NCBI GenBank assembly: GCA_000697355.1
Contig: JNEN01000777.1
Location: forward strand, 224,048-288,047
Direction of reading: 5' to 3'
DNA from: Syncephalastrum monosporum B8922
Taxonomy: Eukaryota > Mucoromycota > Mucoromycetes > Mucorales > Syncephalastraceae
DNA: 64,000 bases
The notes beneath the pieces are model-generated. The model was not told where the DNA came from and searched no databases. It saw only the letters and a program-made list of their open reading frames with translations. This document shows positions 1 through 11,646 of this stretch, in pieces. Position numbers and translations under genes: made by a program. Each line of letters starts with the position of its first letter. The first letter of the stretch is position 1.

Positions 1-474
1 CACATTCAGGAAGCGGCAGACGAGTCCGAAGCATACCGCAAAATGGCCGTCGACTTTGCCTATCCGGATCAGCATCTTCCAACGTTTCATGATATCATTA
101 GGCAGGTTCTCGTCGTTGAAACACTTGAGATACAGCGTGACCATCGCTACCCCCTGAGCCAACGACGCTCGTCGCGCCACCGTGTTGGCCACCATGACCG
201 CATCGCATATGGCATCACTCTCGGTCAATCGTGCGATTGGATCGGGATCCAAGAGGGCTTCATAGCCCGCACGGACAAAGCAATTCGTATTGCTCGCAAA
301 GGAATGCGTCGAACTCTCAACAAACTGGACCAGATTCGAGTCAGAAAGAAGACCGGCTTGATAGGTGGCTTCGAGACCCGAGGACGCAACGAAACCACCC
401 GTGGGAAGTGCGGAATCCGTGAGAATGTACAGCAGCCAGCTGCTGGTTTCATTCGACACAAAGGGTAGGTCCAT
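1..474 (-). CDS. ureF: Urease accessory protein UreF, 5' part (runs off the left edge)
   Basis: An open frame of 158 codons reads from an ATG at 474 to the window edge with no stop, so only the N-terminal part is present. The protein begins MDLPFVSNETSSWLLYILTD and continues with DSALPTGGFVASSGLEA, the hallmark start of the UreF family: a helical start followed by the P-T-G-G/A-F-x-x-S-x-G-L-E motif. UreF works with UreD/UreH and UreG to load nickel into urease in the cytosol. No intron is needed in the visible part. It is divergently arranged with the thioredoxin gene, sharing about 1 kb of upstream DNA. A perfect TCACGTGAC palindrome lies about 105 bp upstream of the start. The family call is firm; the C-terminal half cannot be judged. 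Confidence 0.88.
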   Translation of the reverse strand, partial: MDLPFVSNETSSWLLYILTDSALPTGGFVASSGLEATYQAGLLSDSNLVQFVESSTHSFASNTNCFVRAGYEALLDPDPIARLTESDAICDAVMVANTVARRASLAQGVAMVTLYLKCFNDENLPNDIMKRWKMLIRIGKVDGHFAVCFGLVCRFLNV

Positions 475-577
475 GAAAAGTAGAGAGACAGAGAGAGAGA
501 GGGAATTAAGCAGAGTAGGGGGATCGAGAGAAAGTATGAATGGCCAAAAGGGGCCAATGAAAAATGAAATATACACG

Positions 578-586
578 TCACGTGAC
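578..586. promoter_or_regulatory. TCACGTGAC palindrome (E-box) upstream of ureF
   Basis: A perfect 9-bp TCACGTGAC lies 104 bp upstream of the ureF ATG. CACGTG is the binding site of class-B bHLH(-zip) proteins (Cbf1, MLX/USF type). Similar CACGTGAC sites precede thioredoxin (1367-1374) and TMEM115 (49101-49109). The role is inferred. Confidence 0.4.
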
Positions 587-1366
587 CTCACCTACAAAAA
601 AAGACACACACCGTCTCGTTTCTGCCAGATGTATCTATCTCTTTAAGCTTAACATGCCAGTATCAGCGCTCCACTCCCTTCCAATGTGTCTAATACTCGG
701 TTAAATCCTATAGAACTACGTAACGCATCGTCTTTCGTTGGTGCAAACGCGTGAGAAAACGACAAAAGTGTGTCGTACACGCCGTGTATCACAAAGGCGC
801 ACAATTATACATAATTCCTCATTGTGAGCTATTTCGGCCGAAATATAAGCTATTGATTCATGTATATTGATTGTCTTTTGCGTATCACTTATTTTCATAA
901 CCGACAGACGCTTGAGTTTTGAAGCAGGGGACGAGTGATGGCCAGCGAAGCAGGTCTTCTTCAGGCCCCATTCCAGACGATTTGCTCATAATTATAGCGA
1001 TACAGAGTGACAACCCTCTTTGCCGAAGAATCTGTCACACGCGCGAACTATTCAAGCAAAGATAGGGCATCTACTTCCTTCAATAAACGGAAAAGAGATC
1101 CAGAGCTCCGATACTGTTAGAGTCATGCGGCTGGACGACCAAATAGACCTAACTCGCAAACAAGAAAAAGCATTATCAAGGCAGATTTTTCTAGCGAAAT
1201 GAAACAGATACCAACATACATACAAGCAGCATGTCTCGGTAGTCAACTTGGGCCAAAAGATATAAGGTACTCTTTCATCTATTGATACAATCTCTAAACT
1301 ATGTGCGGTGTGTACCGGCACCGATCCACCTCTGAGAGAGTCTTCCTTCCATCATCAAATGAAAAA

Positions 1367-1374
1367 CACGTGAC
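1367..1374. promoter_or_regulatory. CACGTGAC E-box upstream of thioredoxin
   Basis: CACGTGAC lies about 90 bp upstream of the thioredoxin ATG at 1460. It is the same core seen upstream of ureF and TMEM115. Function is inferred from the motif and position only. Confidence 0.35.
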
Positions 1375-1459
1375 CAAAAATCAGCATAAAATTCAAGGCC
1401 GCACCCTGGCGGTAAAAAACGTGTCAACGTCTTTTTTAAACTTTTTTGCATATACAAGA

Positions 1460-2068
1460 ATGTTTGGCCTTCGTCACATTGCTCGCCCCGCTGCCCGTGT
1501 CGTTCAGCAACGTAAGTTAGAGCGATGCAGTCAAATGAGGCTTCTCAATGGAGAAAATAGCTTGGATCGGTCGTGCTGCGTTCCATGCTGGCCAGCCCCG
1601 TTGGACGGGCAAGACCATCGAGGCGACCGCCCAGAACTTTGACGAGCTTGTCACCAAGGCCAATCACCCTGTCCTCGTTGACTTTTATGCCGAGTAAGTG
1701 TCACGCGCGTGGCTGTCTTCCGTGTGCCGAGTGACTCAATGCCATTGCAACAGCTGGTGCGGGCCTTGCAAGATGCTGGGTCCGGTGCTGAGTAAGCTCG
1801 TCGAAGCCAACCCCAAGGTCACTTTGGTCAAAATCGACGTGGATAACGCCACCGACATTGCTCAAAAGTATCAGGTATGTGTGCGGCATAAAACAGAGTT
1901 AAAGTTCTATCGTAACATGCATGTGCGCAATCTTCACAGATCAGCGCTCTGCCTACTGTCAAAGCGTTCCACAACGGCGCAGTCGTCGATCAGTTTGTCG
2001 GCATGCTGCCGCCTCCCAAGGTCGAGGCGTTTGTCAAGAAGCAGGCCGAACATGCCAAAGCCGATTAA
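1460..2068 (+). CDS. Thioredoxin, probably mitochondrial (4 exons)
   Basis: Exons 1460-1511, 1561-1693, 1754-1874 and 1940-2068 join in frame to 144 residues. All three introns are GT-AG and 49-65 bp long. The redox centre W-C-G-P-C-K lies at the start of exon 3, formed across the exon 2/3 junction in the context FYADWCGPCKML. It is followed by the core KIDVDNATDIAQKYQ and the cis-proline region ISALPTVKAFHNG. The first ~25 residues (MFGLRHIARPAARVVQQ...) are basic, lack acids and resemble a mitochondrial presequence. Thioredoxin reduces protein disulfides using NADPH through thioredoxin reductase; here it would act in the matrix. The family call is certain; the mitochondrial address is inferred. 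A CACGTGAC site lies just upstream. Confidence 0.93.
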
Positions 2069-2491
2069 ATCTTGTATTCATCCTGTGGTATCTTGTAAAG
2101 ACTCTTTTAAACCGTTTTTTTTTACTGCGATTTAATCGTTCAAAATATATATGTGAATGGGTGGGTGAAGAGGGCATAGGGTGCGCATATACAAATTAGT
2201 GTGAGTGTGAATGTGTGTGTGTGTGTGTGTGTGTGCGATAGAAAGGGGAAGCGGGGCAAAAGGGGAAGAGGGGAAGAGCAGAAAAAAAGGGAGCAGCGAT
2301 GCAAGTTGCCTTCAAAAAAAAGTTCGAGAAAGAGATTATATAAAGAAAAAAGGTACGACGAAAAAGAAAATGCAAGATGAGGATGAATACATAGCAAACA
2401 TAATGTCGAATAGAAAGAATAAAACTGAAAAAAGAGAACGAGGTGAGAAAAGGGAGAAAAGAAAAAGGCAAAAAGAACAGAATGCTGGTGA
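2069..2491. repeat. Intergenic low-complexity DNA with (TG)n microsatellite
   Basis: Lies between the convergent 3' ends of thioredoxin (+) and the bHLH gene (-). It contains a TG dinucleotide run at about 2212-2235 followed by a strongly purine-rich (G/A) stretch to about 2480. No gene is supported; open frames here are low-complexity artefacts. Confidence 0.6.
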
Positions 2492-3870
2492 CTACATCGA
2501 GTTGATGTGATACATTTTCTCGAGTGCTTGTTTTTGCAACACGTTCTCTTGAAACCTATTCCATCACGTCAGTCCACCGTAGTGTAGCAGCCGTCGAAGA
2601 AAAGAAAGAAAATGAACTTACTTGCGTAGCTGCTCGTTTTCGGCTACAAGGCGCTCTAACTCGGCTAGTATGGACATTTGGGTGCTTTTCAAATGCTGGA
2701 TATGCTGCACAGCTGTCAAACACAGAACATGCATTTTCGTTAGTAACAATGTTAATGACTATGAAAAAAAAAAAAGAGAGAGAGAGAGAGCGAAGAGCTT
2801 ACTTCGATGTAACAAGGCGACTTTGCTCATCTTTTTGTTTAAACAGCTGGGCAATTCATTCCGCAGGTCCTCAAAACCGTCCTTGATCTGAGCGCGACGC
2901 TTTTGCTCGGACTGGATATGGATCTGGCGACGCATCTCCGAGTTTGACATTTTGTTCTCGTCAGCCGACGTCGGGGAAGGGGTAGGCGCACCATGATGGT
3001 TGTAGTCCCACTCGTCGACAGAGTCCATCATGTCCTGATGGCTGCGTTTCTTTCGACCATGGCTTTCGTTCGCGTTGGGTGCTGTGCTCGACTCGTAGGA
3101 TTCCTTTGAATATTGCAAGAACTCGGGCAAAAACGCGTCCGGCAATGGATTATTACTCTCCTGCAGCATCAGCGCAGGATGTGCGTTGCTGCTGCTGTTC
3201 GCTGGATGCTGGGAAAAGTGCTGGGACGAAGAGGAGGAGGCGGAAGGGGATGGTGAAGAGCTCGTGGGGGAGGTCGGGGTGCACGGGAAAGGATGAATAT
3301 TGGGCGCAACAGCCAGAGGTGCAGGAGACGTGCAGTACGGCAAGCTGGCATCGACTGGGGTGTCACAAGCATAGGGCGATCGAGGTGTCAGCTGGTAGGC
3401 CATCTCGGGTATCAGTTGCTCAGCAAAGTCCATCCCCATGTTATGTGGCTGTGCGTTTTGGCCTGAGCGAGACGCGTCATCGACGACGGCAGCACCTGAA
3501 GTAACGGGGTTATGCGTGGGGGTCGGATACGCCAGCGCGTCTCCACTGGCTGCTCGTAATAAAAGAGATGTGGATAAGGTTTACTGTCATCTAAATTATT
3601 TCTGCTATGGTTTTCCTCTTTATTCTTACTGGGATACATGACAGCTTCACACTTAAATGCGTCGTCGTAGTTTCCGGTCGTGTCGGTGGTGGGTAAAAAG
3701 AACTTGGCGTCAGTAGGTGTAGAGGCGGAAGCATTAGGGTGGATGGAGTTGTGGACGGAGGTATTAATGGTATTGGTACTTGTACTGGTACTGATATTGG
3801 TAGTGGTATTGATATTGGTGTTGGTGTTGGTGTTGGTAATGGCGGTGGTGACTGTGGGAGTAAAGTTCAT
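2492..3870 (-). CDS. bHLH-leucine-zipper transcription factor (MLX/Ino4-type)
   Basis: Four exons, read 3870-3630, 3549-2803, 2712-2622 and 2555-2492, give 380 residues in one frame. The basic helix-loop-helix lies near residues 265-325: NSEMRRQIHIQSEQKRRAQI, then KDGFEDLRNELP, then the second helix split by an intron (KKMSKVALLHR / TVQHIQHLKS). The basic region has the H-E-R pattern of class-B factors that bind CACGTG. A leucine zipper continues across the last intron (LAELERLVAENEQLRK / FQENVLQKQALEKM). The final 64-nt exon is easy to miss because a TAA sits inside its donor GTAAGT. The N-terminus has a Thr/Asn-rich repeat tract (residues ~10-45) and the middle is Ser/Pro-rich, as in activation regions. 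Targets are unknown; CACGTG sites precede several genes in this window. Confidence 0.85.
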
Positions 3871-6414
3871 CGCGTATTTGCAAGGAAAAACAGGGGAATT
3901 AGTGGTAGGAAAGGGTTATTGACAAGAAGTTTGAATATCTGTAAACGAATGCGAGAATGTTAAATAAACGAAGGTATCCAAAGGAAAGGTTGGACGTGTG
4001 CTAATCGAAAAGGGAAGTGAAGGAAGTAAGAGGAGAAAGAAAGAGAGAGAGAAAGAAGGGGAAACGAGAGGAAAGCTAAAGGTGCACCAAGTCCGATTCA
4101 ACAAAGTCGTGTGTGTATGTCAGTGTAGATAGGTCAAGCAAATGTAGATATCAGTGTGTGCGTGTGAATGTACGAAAGACAGAGGGGCCGAAGGAGAGGG
4201 GGTTATTCCATGATGGGGAGACAAGCGATCGTGTGTGTATAACTGTGTATTAGATTAGCAAGCGCTAAAAAAATTATCTCTTACTCTACTCACCGCTGCC
4301 GTGTCAGTCAGTGACACAGTGACGTGCCTGCATGCATGGTCTTTCTACTATCGTATCTTGTTTTGTTGCCGACTATGGTCATGCAGGCCGAAAACGCAGA
4401 ACCCCCACCAGGCACCCCCTTTTTCGTGCGCTTTTAATGGCGTCTTGCGTCTGCCTGGATGCTTTTCGGGCGGAAATCGGGTCACGGGGCCAACCGAAAT
4501 CAAACACATACATTCGATCCTCTCTTTAGCTGAAACATAACTGTCAACTGAATGTAACCGTTTTACTGTGAATACGGGTCTTTGTTATGTTTGCAAAACG
4601 GAAAAGATTCCATCATACTGTTACAAAATCATCGATGGCGATATACTGATTAAGGTTGTTGGCAGTATGTAGGTGTATGTGTGTATGTGTGTATGTGTGT
4701 GTGCGTGTGTGTGTAGTCCTTCATGTATGTCCTCTTTTTTTTTTTTAGCCAAAATGCATCATACAGATAATATGCTGGCCATTTGCACGACCCCGTACAC
4801 ATCAACTCGCGTATCACACGTCTTTGTGCTGAACTTATACATTCTAAGATGGTACGTCTGGGATATTAAAGGTTACGGTGTGCCATGAACGTTTAACCTT
4901 TTTTCACGCACATCTTCCGAACCCGCACCTCTTGTTTTCTTAAGATTGATTGATCCCGTCCGAGAAAAAACAAGGAGACAGGACACTAAAAGACATAAGT
5001 AGGTGATGTATATAAGAGGAAGATCAGTCATGAGTGCAACCAAAGATAAAAAGGAACAGAGATTGTACACATATATATTCTGGTGCTTTAATATTGTGTG
5101 CCTCTGACTCCTGCTGCTGGTGACGCGGTCCCTGCCCTGGCGTGATGGCGTGCTCAATCCTCACTAATTTTTTGCTTTTGGGTTATTGATGTGTACCTGC
5201 TTGGCTGTTGTTTGTGTTAATGTTGTTGTTGTTGTTGGTTGCTGCTCCGCGTTTTGCAGATACCCAGAGTCAATATTTATGCTTTGCCACTTACCAATCC
5301 GCTTTTTTCGTTTTAGTATGTGGTCATGCATTACCTCCAAAATATGGCTCCTGTTTTGCTCTTGCGCAGACTACCAAAAACTACACACCGAGATTCCCAT
5401 TGACTCACTATTAGGGAACGAACTGCTTCTCTTTTGCGCTCACATGCGTGTTATATTATCATCATGTTGAAATGAAAATTAAGGAGAAAAGTGTTTCAAA
5501 AGTGGATTAGGGTCTGGAAACTCTAGCCACGTTTGGACCCAGGGAGACGAGGCCGTCGCAAAAGCACGCATCTCGCATTCTGGTATGCCTTCAATGACAA
5601 GACGTACGTACGCAAAGGAATCGTATATGATGATATGCCACCACCTTACGTAGCCCGTCTTTGATACGCTAACAGCAGGAGAAGTCCAAGCGCCGCTCCT
5701 CGCAACAGAGCGCCCACAAACGGATGCGCATTTGAACATACATCCCAAAGAAGCAGAAACCTAATAAAAGAAAGGGTCCAAATGCAGCAAAGATGGGTTA
5801 TTTCTAAGCATCTTCTTTACAAGTAGTCGCGTGGCAGGTCAAACTGGAATAGAAAAAAAAAGTAATATGAAATTTCGCTCGAGGAAGCTACAGTATTTGG
5901 ATGCTATGTGGATGAGCTGGCGGAAGACGGAGACAGGTTCGGTTATGCAGGGACTGAGTCGTGAACTCGCAGGACGAGTTCATCAATGCGTCGATGTGTG
6001 TCTGGGTACTCGCTCCGTCGGCGCGCTCTTTTGTCGTGGGGGCCGAGGATCACACCTCGACCGGGGAAAGAAGAGAGTGAGTAGAGTGAGCGTAGTACCG
6101 TATCCATAAGAAAAAAGCATCACCCCCTTTCTTTCTGATCTCTTCCTATCTTGCCTCTCTCTCGTCCTCTGTGCATGCTCAACCCATCACCCCGCTTGCA
6201 TGCATTAGTACGATCTCTTTTTGACAGGTCTCAACCACCCCCCCCTCTTTCCGTCCAGCTTATATGGATATCCAGTGGCAGAATGGGGAAGCATGACCAG
6301 GGCCACAAGCCACCCAGCCATTGGCTCCTTGGGTCTTCCTGTCATGAATTATTCCCTCAGTACGATATCAGACACAAAAAGACAACTCGCGCCGTAAATA
6401 ACCATTAATCACTC
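3871..6414. other. Gene-poor intergenic region (2.5 kb)
   Basis: No gene recognised. It contains purine-rich leader DNA of the bHLH gene (to ~4100), a TG/TATG-rich microsatellite around 4670-4715, and polypyrimidine DNA before the uL22m start. The longest unexplained minus-strand open stretches are 5479-5748 (89 codons, no homology recognised) and 5888-6049 (no ATG near its start). Neither has a clear splice context, so neither is called. Confidence 0.5.
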
Positions 6415-7215
6415 ATGTCATTAGCATCTTTGGGCTCTACACTGCGGACATGCATGCGTCCTTCCGCTTTGGGCGCATGGGCCCCGGCCAGGTACACGCT
6501 CCTCCACGATCGTTTGAGAGCATCCACCCACCTTCCTTTCCACCATAGACACATTGCTTCCTCTGCCAAACAGCACGCAGACCAGCCTGAACGCCCCGAC
6601 ATTGGCGCCTCTTCTCTCTTTGACAATGTGAAGCTCGAAGCCGAGCAAGCACCCACCGGCGAGCAAGGAAAAGCCAAAGACACAACGGTACTTACTAGAC
6701 AATGCACCCTGCACACACAGAGAGAGAGATACGAATGCGGATACCAACACTTCATTATTGTTACTGTCATGTAGTACCAATGGGCCTCGGCCAACTTCAA
6801 GGCCAGTCCACGCAAGCTCAACCTGCTCGCACGACAGATCCGCAACTTGCCCGTCGACGAAGCCATCCGCCAAATGGAATTCTCGCCGAAGCGGATGGCG
6901 CACAAGGTGCTCCACAATCTGGCGTTTGCACGCAAGAACGCGCGCGAGCAAAAGGGCTTTGAAAACCTGGTGGTCGAGCAAGCCTGGGTGGGCAAGGGCC
7001 AGTACATCAAGCGCATCATGCCCCACGGCCGTGGCCAGTTTGGTATCATGCACCGCAAGTCGGCACACATCAAGTTCTTGCTGCGGGAAAAGACGGAGAC
7101 GCCAAAAGACGATGACCGACGAAACATCCGGGGCTGGAAGCAGACCAAGAAGACGTGGACGCCACTCAAGGAGGACAAACCCATCTACAATGCCAAGAGC
7201 TTTTATAACTGGTAA
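6415..7215 (+). CDS. MRPL22: Mitochondrial large-subunit ribosomal protein uL22m
   Basis: Two exons, 6415-6687 and 6775-7215, give 237 residues; the intron is GT-AG and 87 bp. The L22 fold starts in exon 2: FKASPRKLNLLARQIRNLPV, then EAIRQMEFSPKRMAHKVLHN, with the C-terminal loop VGKGQYIKRIMPHGRGQFGI, the L22 signature that lines the peptide exit tunnel. The ~90-residue N-terminal extension is rich in Arg/Ser/Ala and suits a mitochondrial import signal. The protein acts in the mitoribosomal large subunit. A second mitoribosomal gene (uS7m) lies at 26 kb. The large open frame on the opposite strand over this gene is a shadow. Confidence 0.93.
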
Positions 7216-7241
7216 ATAGACCCCACACCCAATTGCATATA

Positions 7242-7284
7242 GTAAAAAAGAAGAAAAAAAAAGAAAAAAAAAAAAAAAAAAAGA
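7242..7284. repeat. Adenine-rich tract between convergent genes
   Basis: An almost pure A tract (with a few G) follows the uL22m stop. Together with the GA/CAGA tract at 7356-7385 it fills the 175 bp between the convergent stops of uL22m and signal peptide peptidase. Confidence 0.6.
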
Positions 7285-7390
7285 GCACAGCGGGGGTGGA
7301 TATGTTTTGTTCCTGTATATATGTGTATATGTACGCTCGTAGAAGACACTACGCCACAGAGAGTGAGAGAGAGACAGACAGACAGGAAGT

Positions 7391-8759
7391 CTAGTTCTTC
7401 TTGGTGGTGGTCTTCTTGCCACGACGACGGCGTCTCGGCTTGTCTTGGTCTTCATCCACCGCAACGTAGCCCTCCTCCTCCTCGTCGTCCTCTTCGTCGT
7501 CGTCCTCCTGAGGCGGCTGCGCCTCCGCCTCTTCGCTAATCTTACCAAGCTGCTTCTTGTCCTTCTTGTCCTTCTTGCCGCTCTTCTTCTTCGCCTGCTC
7601 CTCCTCGTCGTCCTCCTCGCTCGTGTACGCGAACGCCTCTTTGAACTCGCCACGCACCGCAGCCGTGATCAGGACGGACAGGATGCAGGCCGGCGAGAGG
7701 TAGAGGAGAGCGGGCTGGGCAGCCTTGAAAAAGTGCATGACGCCCATCGTGGTGGCGAGACCCAGGACATAGGCGGTCAGACACGCGTTAAAGTAGGGCT
7801 TGGCAAAGTCGGTGGAGCGGAACTCGCCCTCGGGACGGCGCTGCCAGGCCATGTGGCGGTCGAAGCGGAGGCAGAGCGCGACAAAGATGCCCGGGATCAC
7901 AATGTCACCCAGACCCAACATGGTGTGCATCATCTCCTCGTGGCCGGTGATATAGGCAATGAAGTTGCGCGGGAACACGACCTTGATGGGCGCGTCAAAG
8001 CTCTTGGCAACCGTGACCATGACCTCCGTGCCAAAGACCCAAAAGATGTCGTAAAAGAACAAACCGCTGAGGAGGATCATGCCGGTCTTGAACGAGTCAA
8101 GCGACAGGAGCTGGACGGCGTTGATGGAGAACGAGATGCCAAAGACGTTGGACGCGATCCAGTTCTTGGTCAGGCCATAGTACACTGTCAGCACAAGCGA
8201 GGCAGCCAGGAGGATAAAGTGAATGATGGTGAAGCTAATGTGCGAAATGCCTGCGCGTAGGGTGGATAAGTACGGGTGAGTACAAGCACAAAACGACGCG
8301 TGCCATTGACTTACGTTTGCCTTGGCGGCTGAGGGTGATGCGGTACTTGTCGACGCGGTTGACCAGGAGCGACGAGGGGATGACTTGCCTGGCGAGCATC
8401 AGACCCGTCTTGGCCACAGCGGCACAGCCCATCACCGAAAAGTAGGTGGTGATCAAGTAGTTGATATAAATGGTGTCGAGGTACCGGAACAACAGGTACA
8501 GCGAAAACAAGACCACAGAGCCAAAGACCGGAAACATCCACGCGTCGCCCGAGGACAGCGTCTCGGACACAGACTCATCCTCATCCTCGGAATCCTCCAG
8601 GGGCGAATCGCTCTTCTTGCGCTTCTGGGCATTGGCAGGGGGCTTCATGCCTTTCAAGGAGGCCAGTGAACCGACGTAGATGGGCACGGTGGCCATGGTC
8701 ATGAGCGCGCCATACGCCACGAAGAGCTCAGTATCGTCCACCTTCACGTCACTCATCAC
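7391..8759 (-). CDS. Signal peptide peptidase (presenilin-fold intramembrane aspartyl protease)
   Basis: Two exons (8759-8315 and 8250-7391; 64-bp intron) give 434 residues. The two catalytic aspartates are visible: Asp216 in FFYDIFWVF and Asp264 in GLGDIVIPGIF, each in a membrane segment. The QPALLYL (PAL) motif at about 327-333 completes the active site. This is the family that clears signal peptides in the ER membrane after signal peptidase cleavage (human HM13/SPP, yeast Ypf1). The N-terminus has hydrophobic segments separated by an acidic loop (about residues 45-65). The C-terminus is unusual: about 90 residues of alternating Lys-rich and Asp/Glu-rich blocks ending RRRRRGKKTTTKKN. Two adjacent ATGs (8759, 8756) could start it. 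The call is very secure. Confidence 0.95.
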
Positions 8760-9134
8760 GTATAAAAAGCGCTGGTGAAAAAGGGAGAGTCAAGGGAGGG
8801 GGTGAAGAAATAAAAGAAAAAAGTGACAACGTCTCTCCTTCTCTACATTAATTTCGTTTGCATAACGCCATGTTATTGGCCCACGTACATACACACACAC
8901 AGAAGACATAGCCACGTTCATATCCAGCTGCGCCTCCTCCTTTTTACTTTTTTTTTCCACTGAATCAGCAAACACTGTATACCATGGTAATTATTATCCA
9001 TTTTTTATTTTTGAGAAGAGAAAAGAGCTAGAATCTTTTGGTTTGGGGGGGGATCCGTGTGATTAAATGGAGTCAAAAGGAAGAATTACGATGCGATATA
9101 CAAAAGTCGAAATAAAAGTACCAGAAAAGAAGGA
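8760..9134. other. Intergenic region, SPP promoter side
   Basis: A 375-bp gap between the 5' end of signal peptide peptidase and the 3' end of the RGS gene. It contains short A/T tracts and a CA-rich stretch near 8885-8900. No gene is seen. Confidence 0.5.
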
Positions 9135-11002
9135 TTAAACATTGATGGAGTGGAGGGGTGGCGAGGGTGGTGCCTCGCCTGCAAAGAAGCAGCCTTGGCC
9201 CTTGCCTTGCTCGCGTTTGGCCATGATCTTGCGGTATTTGGGAGTCCGGGTGAACTTGGGGACCGAATCCGAGGCCATGAGGCGGCAGATATGGTCATCC
9301 ACACGGTCGAGCCACTTGAGCATCATCCGCAAGCTCTGCGACACCGAGTGCGTTGCAATTACCACCCGCCGGTTGCTCTCGTAAGACGTCGTCACCATGC
9401 TGTCCACGAGGCGCGCCATCTCCTGCCGCAGCCCGTGGTTCACGTTCAGCTCGGAGGACGCGCCCGGAGCGAGGTAGGTGGTGTAGATGCTGTACGCATC
9501 CTCGAGCAGATCCTTTTGGTTTTGTGACGGCAGCGCCGGCGACTGGGCACGGCATCGGCGCCGCAGGGTCGAGTAGTCAATGTAAAAGTCGAGGTTCTCC
9601 TCGCAAAAGTTGGCCCGCAGAAAGTCTTTAAACAGGGACCGGAGCTGCGCGTCGTCGAGGATGAGCTTGAGCCGCGCGGACGTGCCGTCGTTCTGTTGCT
9701 GGGAGGACACGGTCGAGGGCGTGGGCGGGGGCGAGTCGAGCATGCTGTTGGGCCGTGATGAGACCGACAGCGTGTGCTTATGATGCCGCGCAGACGACGG
9801 CGACTTGTCGTCTTCGCTCGCGGTTGTGGCCGTGCTAGGCCGGCGGCTTTGCGAGAGCTGGAACTGGTGAGCATCCACCACGAGCTGCTTGCCTTTGGCG
9901 GTCAGGACCAGCCAGAGGCTCTTGCTGTACTCGAGTCCTGCCTTTTGGCTATTCGGGTCCTGGAACTGGATCCAGTTGTTCTTTAGAAACTCGGTCGCGA
10001 TCATCTCCACCTCGTCGCGGTTTACGACCGTGCAGTTGGCCATCAGCCAGTCGCAGCATAGCTGGGTCGTAAAGAGCGCGCGAATGAACCGCCCGTTCGA
10101 GCCCGGCGGAGGCTGCGGCGGCCGCTTGGACGATGTGTTGCCGAGCGCGTTGGCAAGGAGCCGGTTGTCGAGGAGCTGCATGCGTGCGGCCTCGGCCGTC
10201 TGCTTGACAATCATGGTGAACGGCGCAGACGTGCCCGAGAAAGCCGAGTTGTTGGAGTTGTTGGACAGCGTGGACGAGATCGAGCCCGAGCGCTCCACCT
10301 TGGGGGCCGGCTTGCCGTGCTTGTGTTCTTTTGGGTGATTTTGCTCGCCGTCCAGAGGCAGCGACTCCATCATGATACGAAAGATGGCCGCCACATTGTT
10401 CTTGCTCAGGACCATCTGGTCGTCGTCCTGCGTGCGGTCGAGCTGCAGTAATTGGATTGCATCGATATGACTGAACTTGTCACGCAGTGGCGCCGTGTCT
10501 GCCTCTGTCCGTACGCAGAAATCTTGGAGGACACACAAGCCCTTGGCCGTCAGCTGCCAGAGACCGCCCCGGTCCCGAAACGAGCGCACCGTCGGGTCCA
10601 CCGCATTTTCCATCAAGCCTGCCCCGCGAGCCATATCTCTTGCCATATTGAAGGTGGTGGTCGTCACGGTGCGGATGGTACGGGTCGGTTCCTTGGGGTC
10701 GGGCATGCGCACGCTATGCGTAAACTTGAGCGAGCCGAGGGCCTGGATGCAATCATCGGTCGAAAAGCAGTTTGTGTAGGACCGGAATAGGTAGCGGTGG
10801 GTCGCGAATGTGATTTGTAGGATCAAGGCACCAAAGAGGTCGTGAACATCCTGCAGAAGCCGAGATGAGCATTCCAATTTTCCGGGTGACAGCCGGCGTG
10901 CCATATCATTTCTTCTTTTGTACTACGTACCTTTATATAGGGTCGTCCATCCATTGTGAAACGCATCATGGACGTATACTGCTGCGACAAGCTGGGGTCC
11001 AT
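9135..11002 (-). CDS. Regulator of G-protein signalling with DEP domains (Sst2/FlbA type)
   Basis: Two exons: 11002-10931 (24 codons, ending GRPYIK) and 10850-9135, joined by an 80-bp GT-AG intron; 595 residues. The ATG at 10904 seen in the long open frame lies inside this intron and is not the start. The N-terminal part matches the fungal Sst2/FlbA architecture: the DR/DEP region begins MMRFTMDGRPYIKDVHDLFG, followed by ITFATHRYLFRSYTN, and a second DEP-like region near residues 255-345 (CCDWLMANCTVVNRDEVEMI). The C-terminal RGS domain (about 410-560) contains SLFKDFLRANFCEENLDFYI. RGS proteins accelerate GTP hydrolysis by G-alpha; the DEP part ties them to receptor tails. A Ser/Pro/Thr-rich linker separates the two. 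Family certain. Confidence 0.93.
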
Positions 11003-11646
11003 TGTGAATATGAATGTCCTTCAAACGAAATATAGATAGATTAAAAGTGTTGTAGTAGTAATAGTGTAGTGTAGTAAAGGAAGACTAGAAACAAGTACTT
11101 TTCTGTCGTAATTCTGACTGTCATGGGATCATGATTTATACCTCTTCCCAAAGCAGCCGACAAGGGGTATGAGCATCATAGATGGCGAGGAGACTCTGAA
11201 AGATATGTAGGTGTCTCATTCGTACTAAATTGGAGCGACAGCGCGAGGAAAGTAAGAGAGGGGCTCAAGAGCGTTCTCTGAGAGTGTCAAAGGGGCAGCC
11301 AGAAGACAGGGATATGTACCGAATAAGTACAGACTCAAAGAAAGAAGAAGGAAAGACGAATGCTAAGCAAAATAAACATCAGGAGTGGAGGAACTAGAAT
11401 TTGTTCCCCTCATAGCTTCTTTGCGCGAGAACTCACAAGGTTCCTGCCACACTATCCACACGAGAAGGATGGGCATGCCTATCAACCAGTAAAAGGATGG
11501 CACAAAAAAAGATATGGGAGCTTATTCTTTAATGTCCTTTTTTTTTTTTTTTCATTAGGAGTGCGTGTATTAGATAGATCGAGCGACGAAAAATAACTTT
11601 ATGGCTCATCATATTATGCAAAAGGATCGAGCATCCCCGTAGATGC
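11003..11646. other. Intergenic region upstream of the RGS gene
   Basis: 644 bp between the RGS start and the 3' end of the Ede1-like gene. TAG/TA-rich near 11040-11080, with a T tract near 11537-11552. No gene is supported. Confidence 0.5.

Larger units (their letters stand above)
475..1459. other. Divergent intergenic region between ureF and thioredoxin
   Basis: No supported gene. It holds a GA-repeat tract near 487-502 (in the ureF leader), the CACGTG elements listed separately, and AT-rich filler. Short open frames here (for example 1020-1202 and 1301-1642) lack ATG starts or run through the thioredoxin introns. Confidence 0.6.

Noticed and set aside
2618..2620. TAA at 2618-2620 as the stop of the bHLH gene
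   Set aside because: It is part of a GTAAGT donor; the zipper continues in frame in the next exon to a stop at 2492.
5479..6062. Two minus-strand open stretches that could be exons of an orphan gene
   Set aside because: No ATG near the start of one, no convincing donor/acceptor pair linking them, no family resemblance.
6421..7653. A 410-codon open frame on the minus strand over uL22m and the SPP 3' end
   Set aside because: It is the antisense shadow of two well-supported genes and has Arg-rich low-complexity composition.
10851..10930. ATG at 10904 as the start of the RGS protein
   Set aside because: It lies inside an intron; the conserved start (MMRFTMDGRPYIK) is in the upstream exon and joins directly to DVHDLFG.
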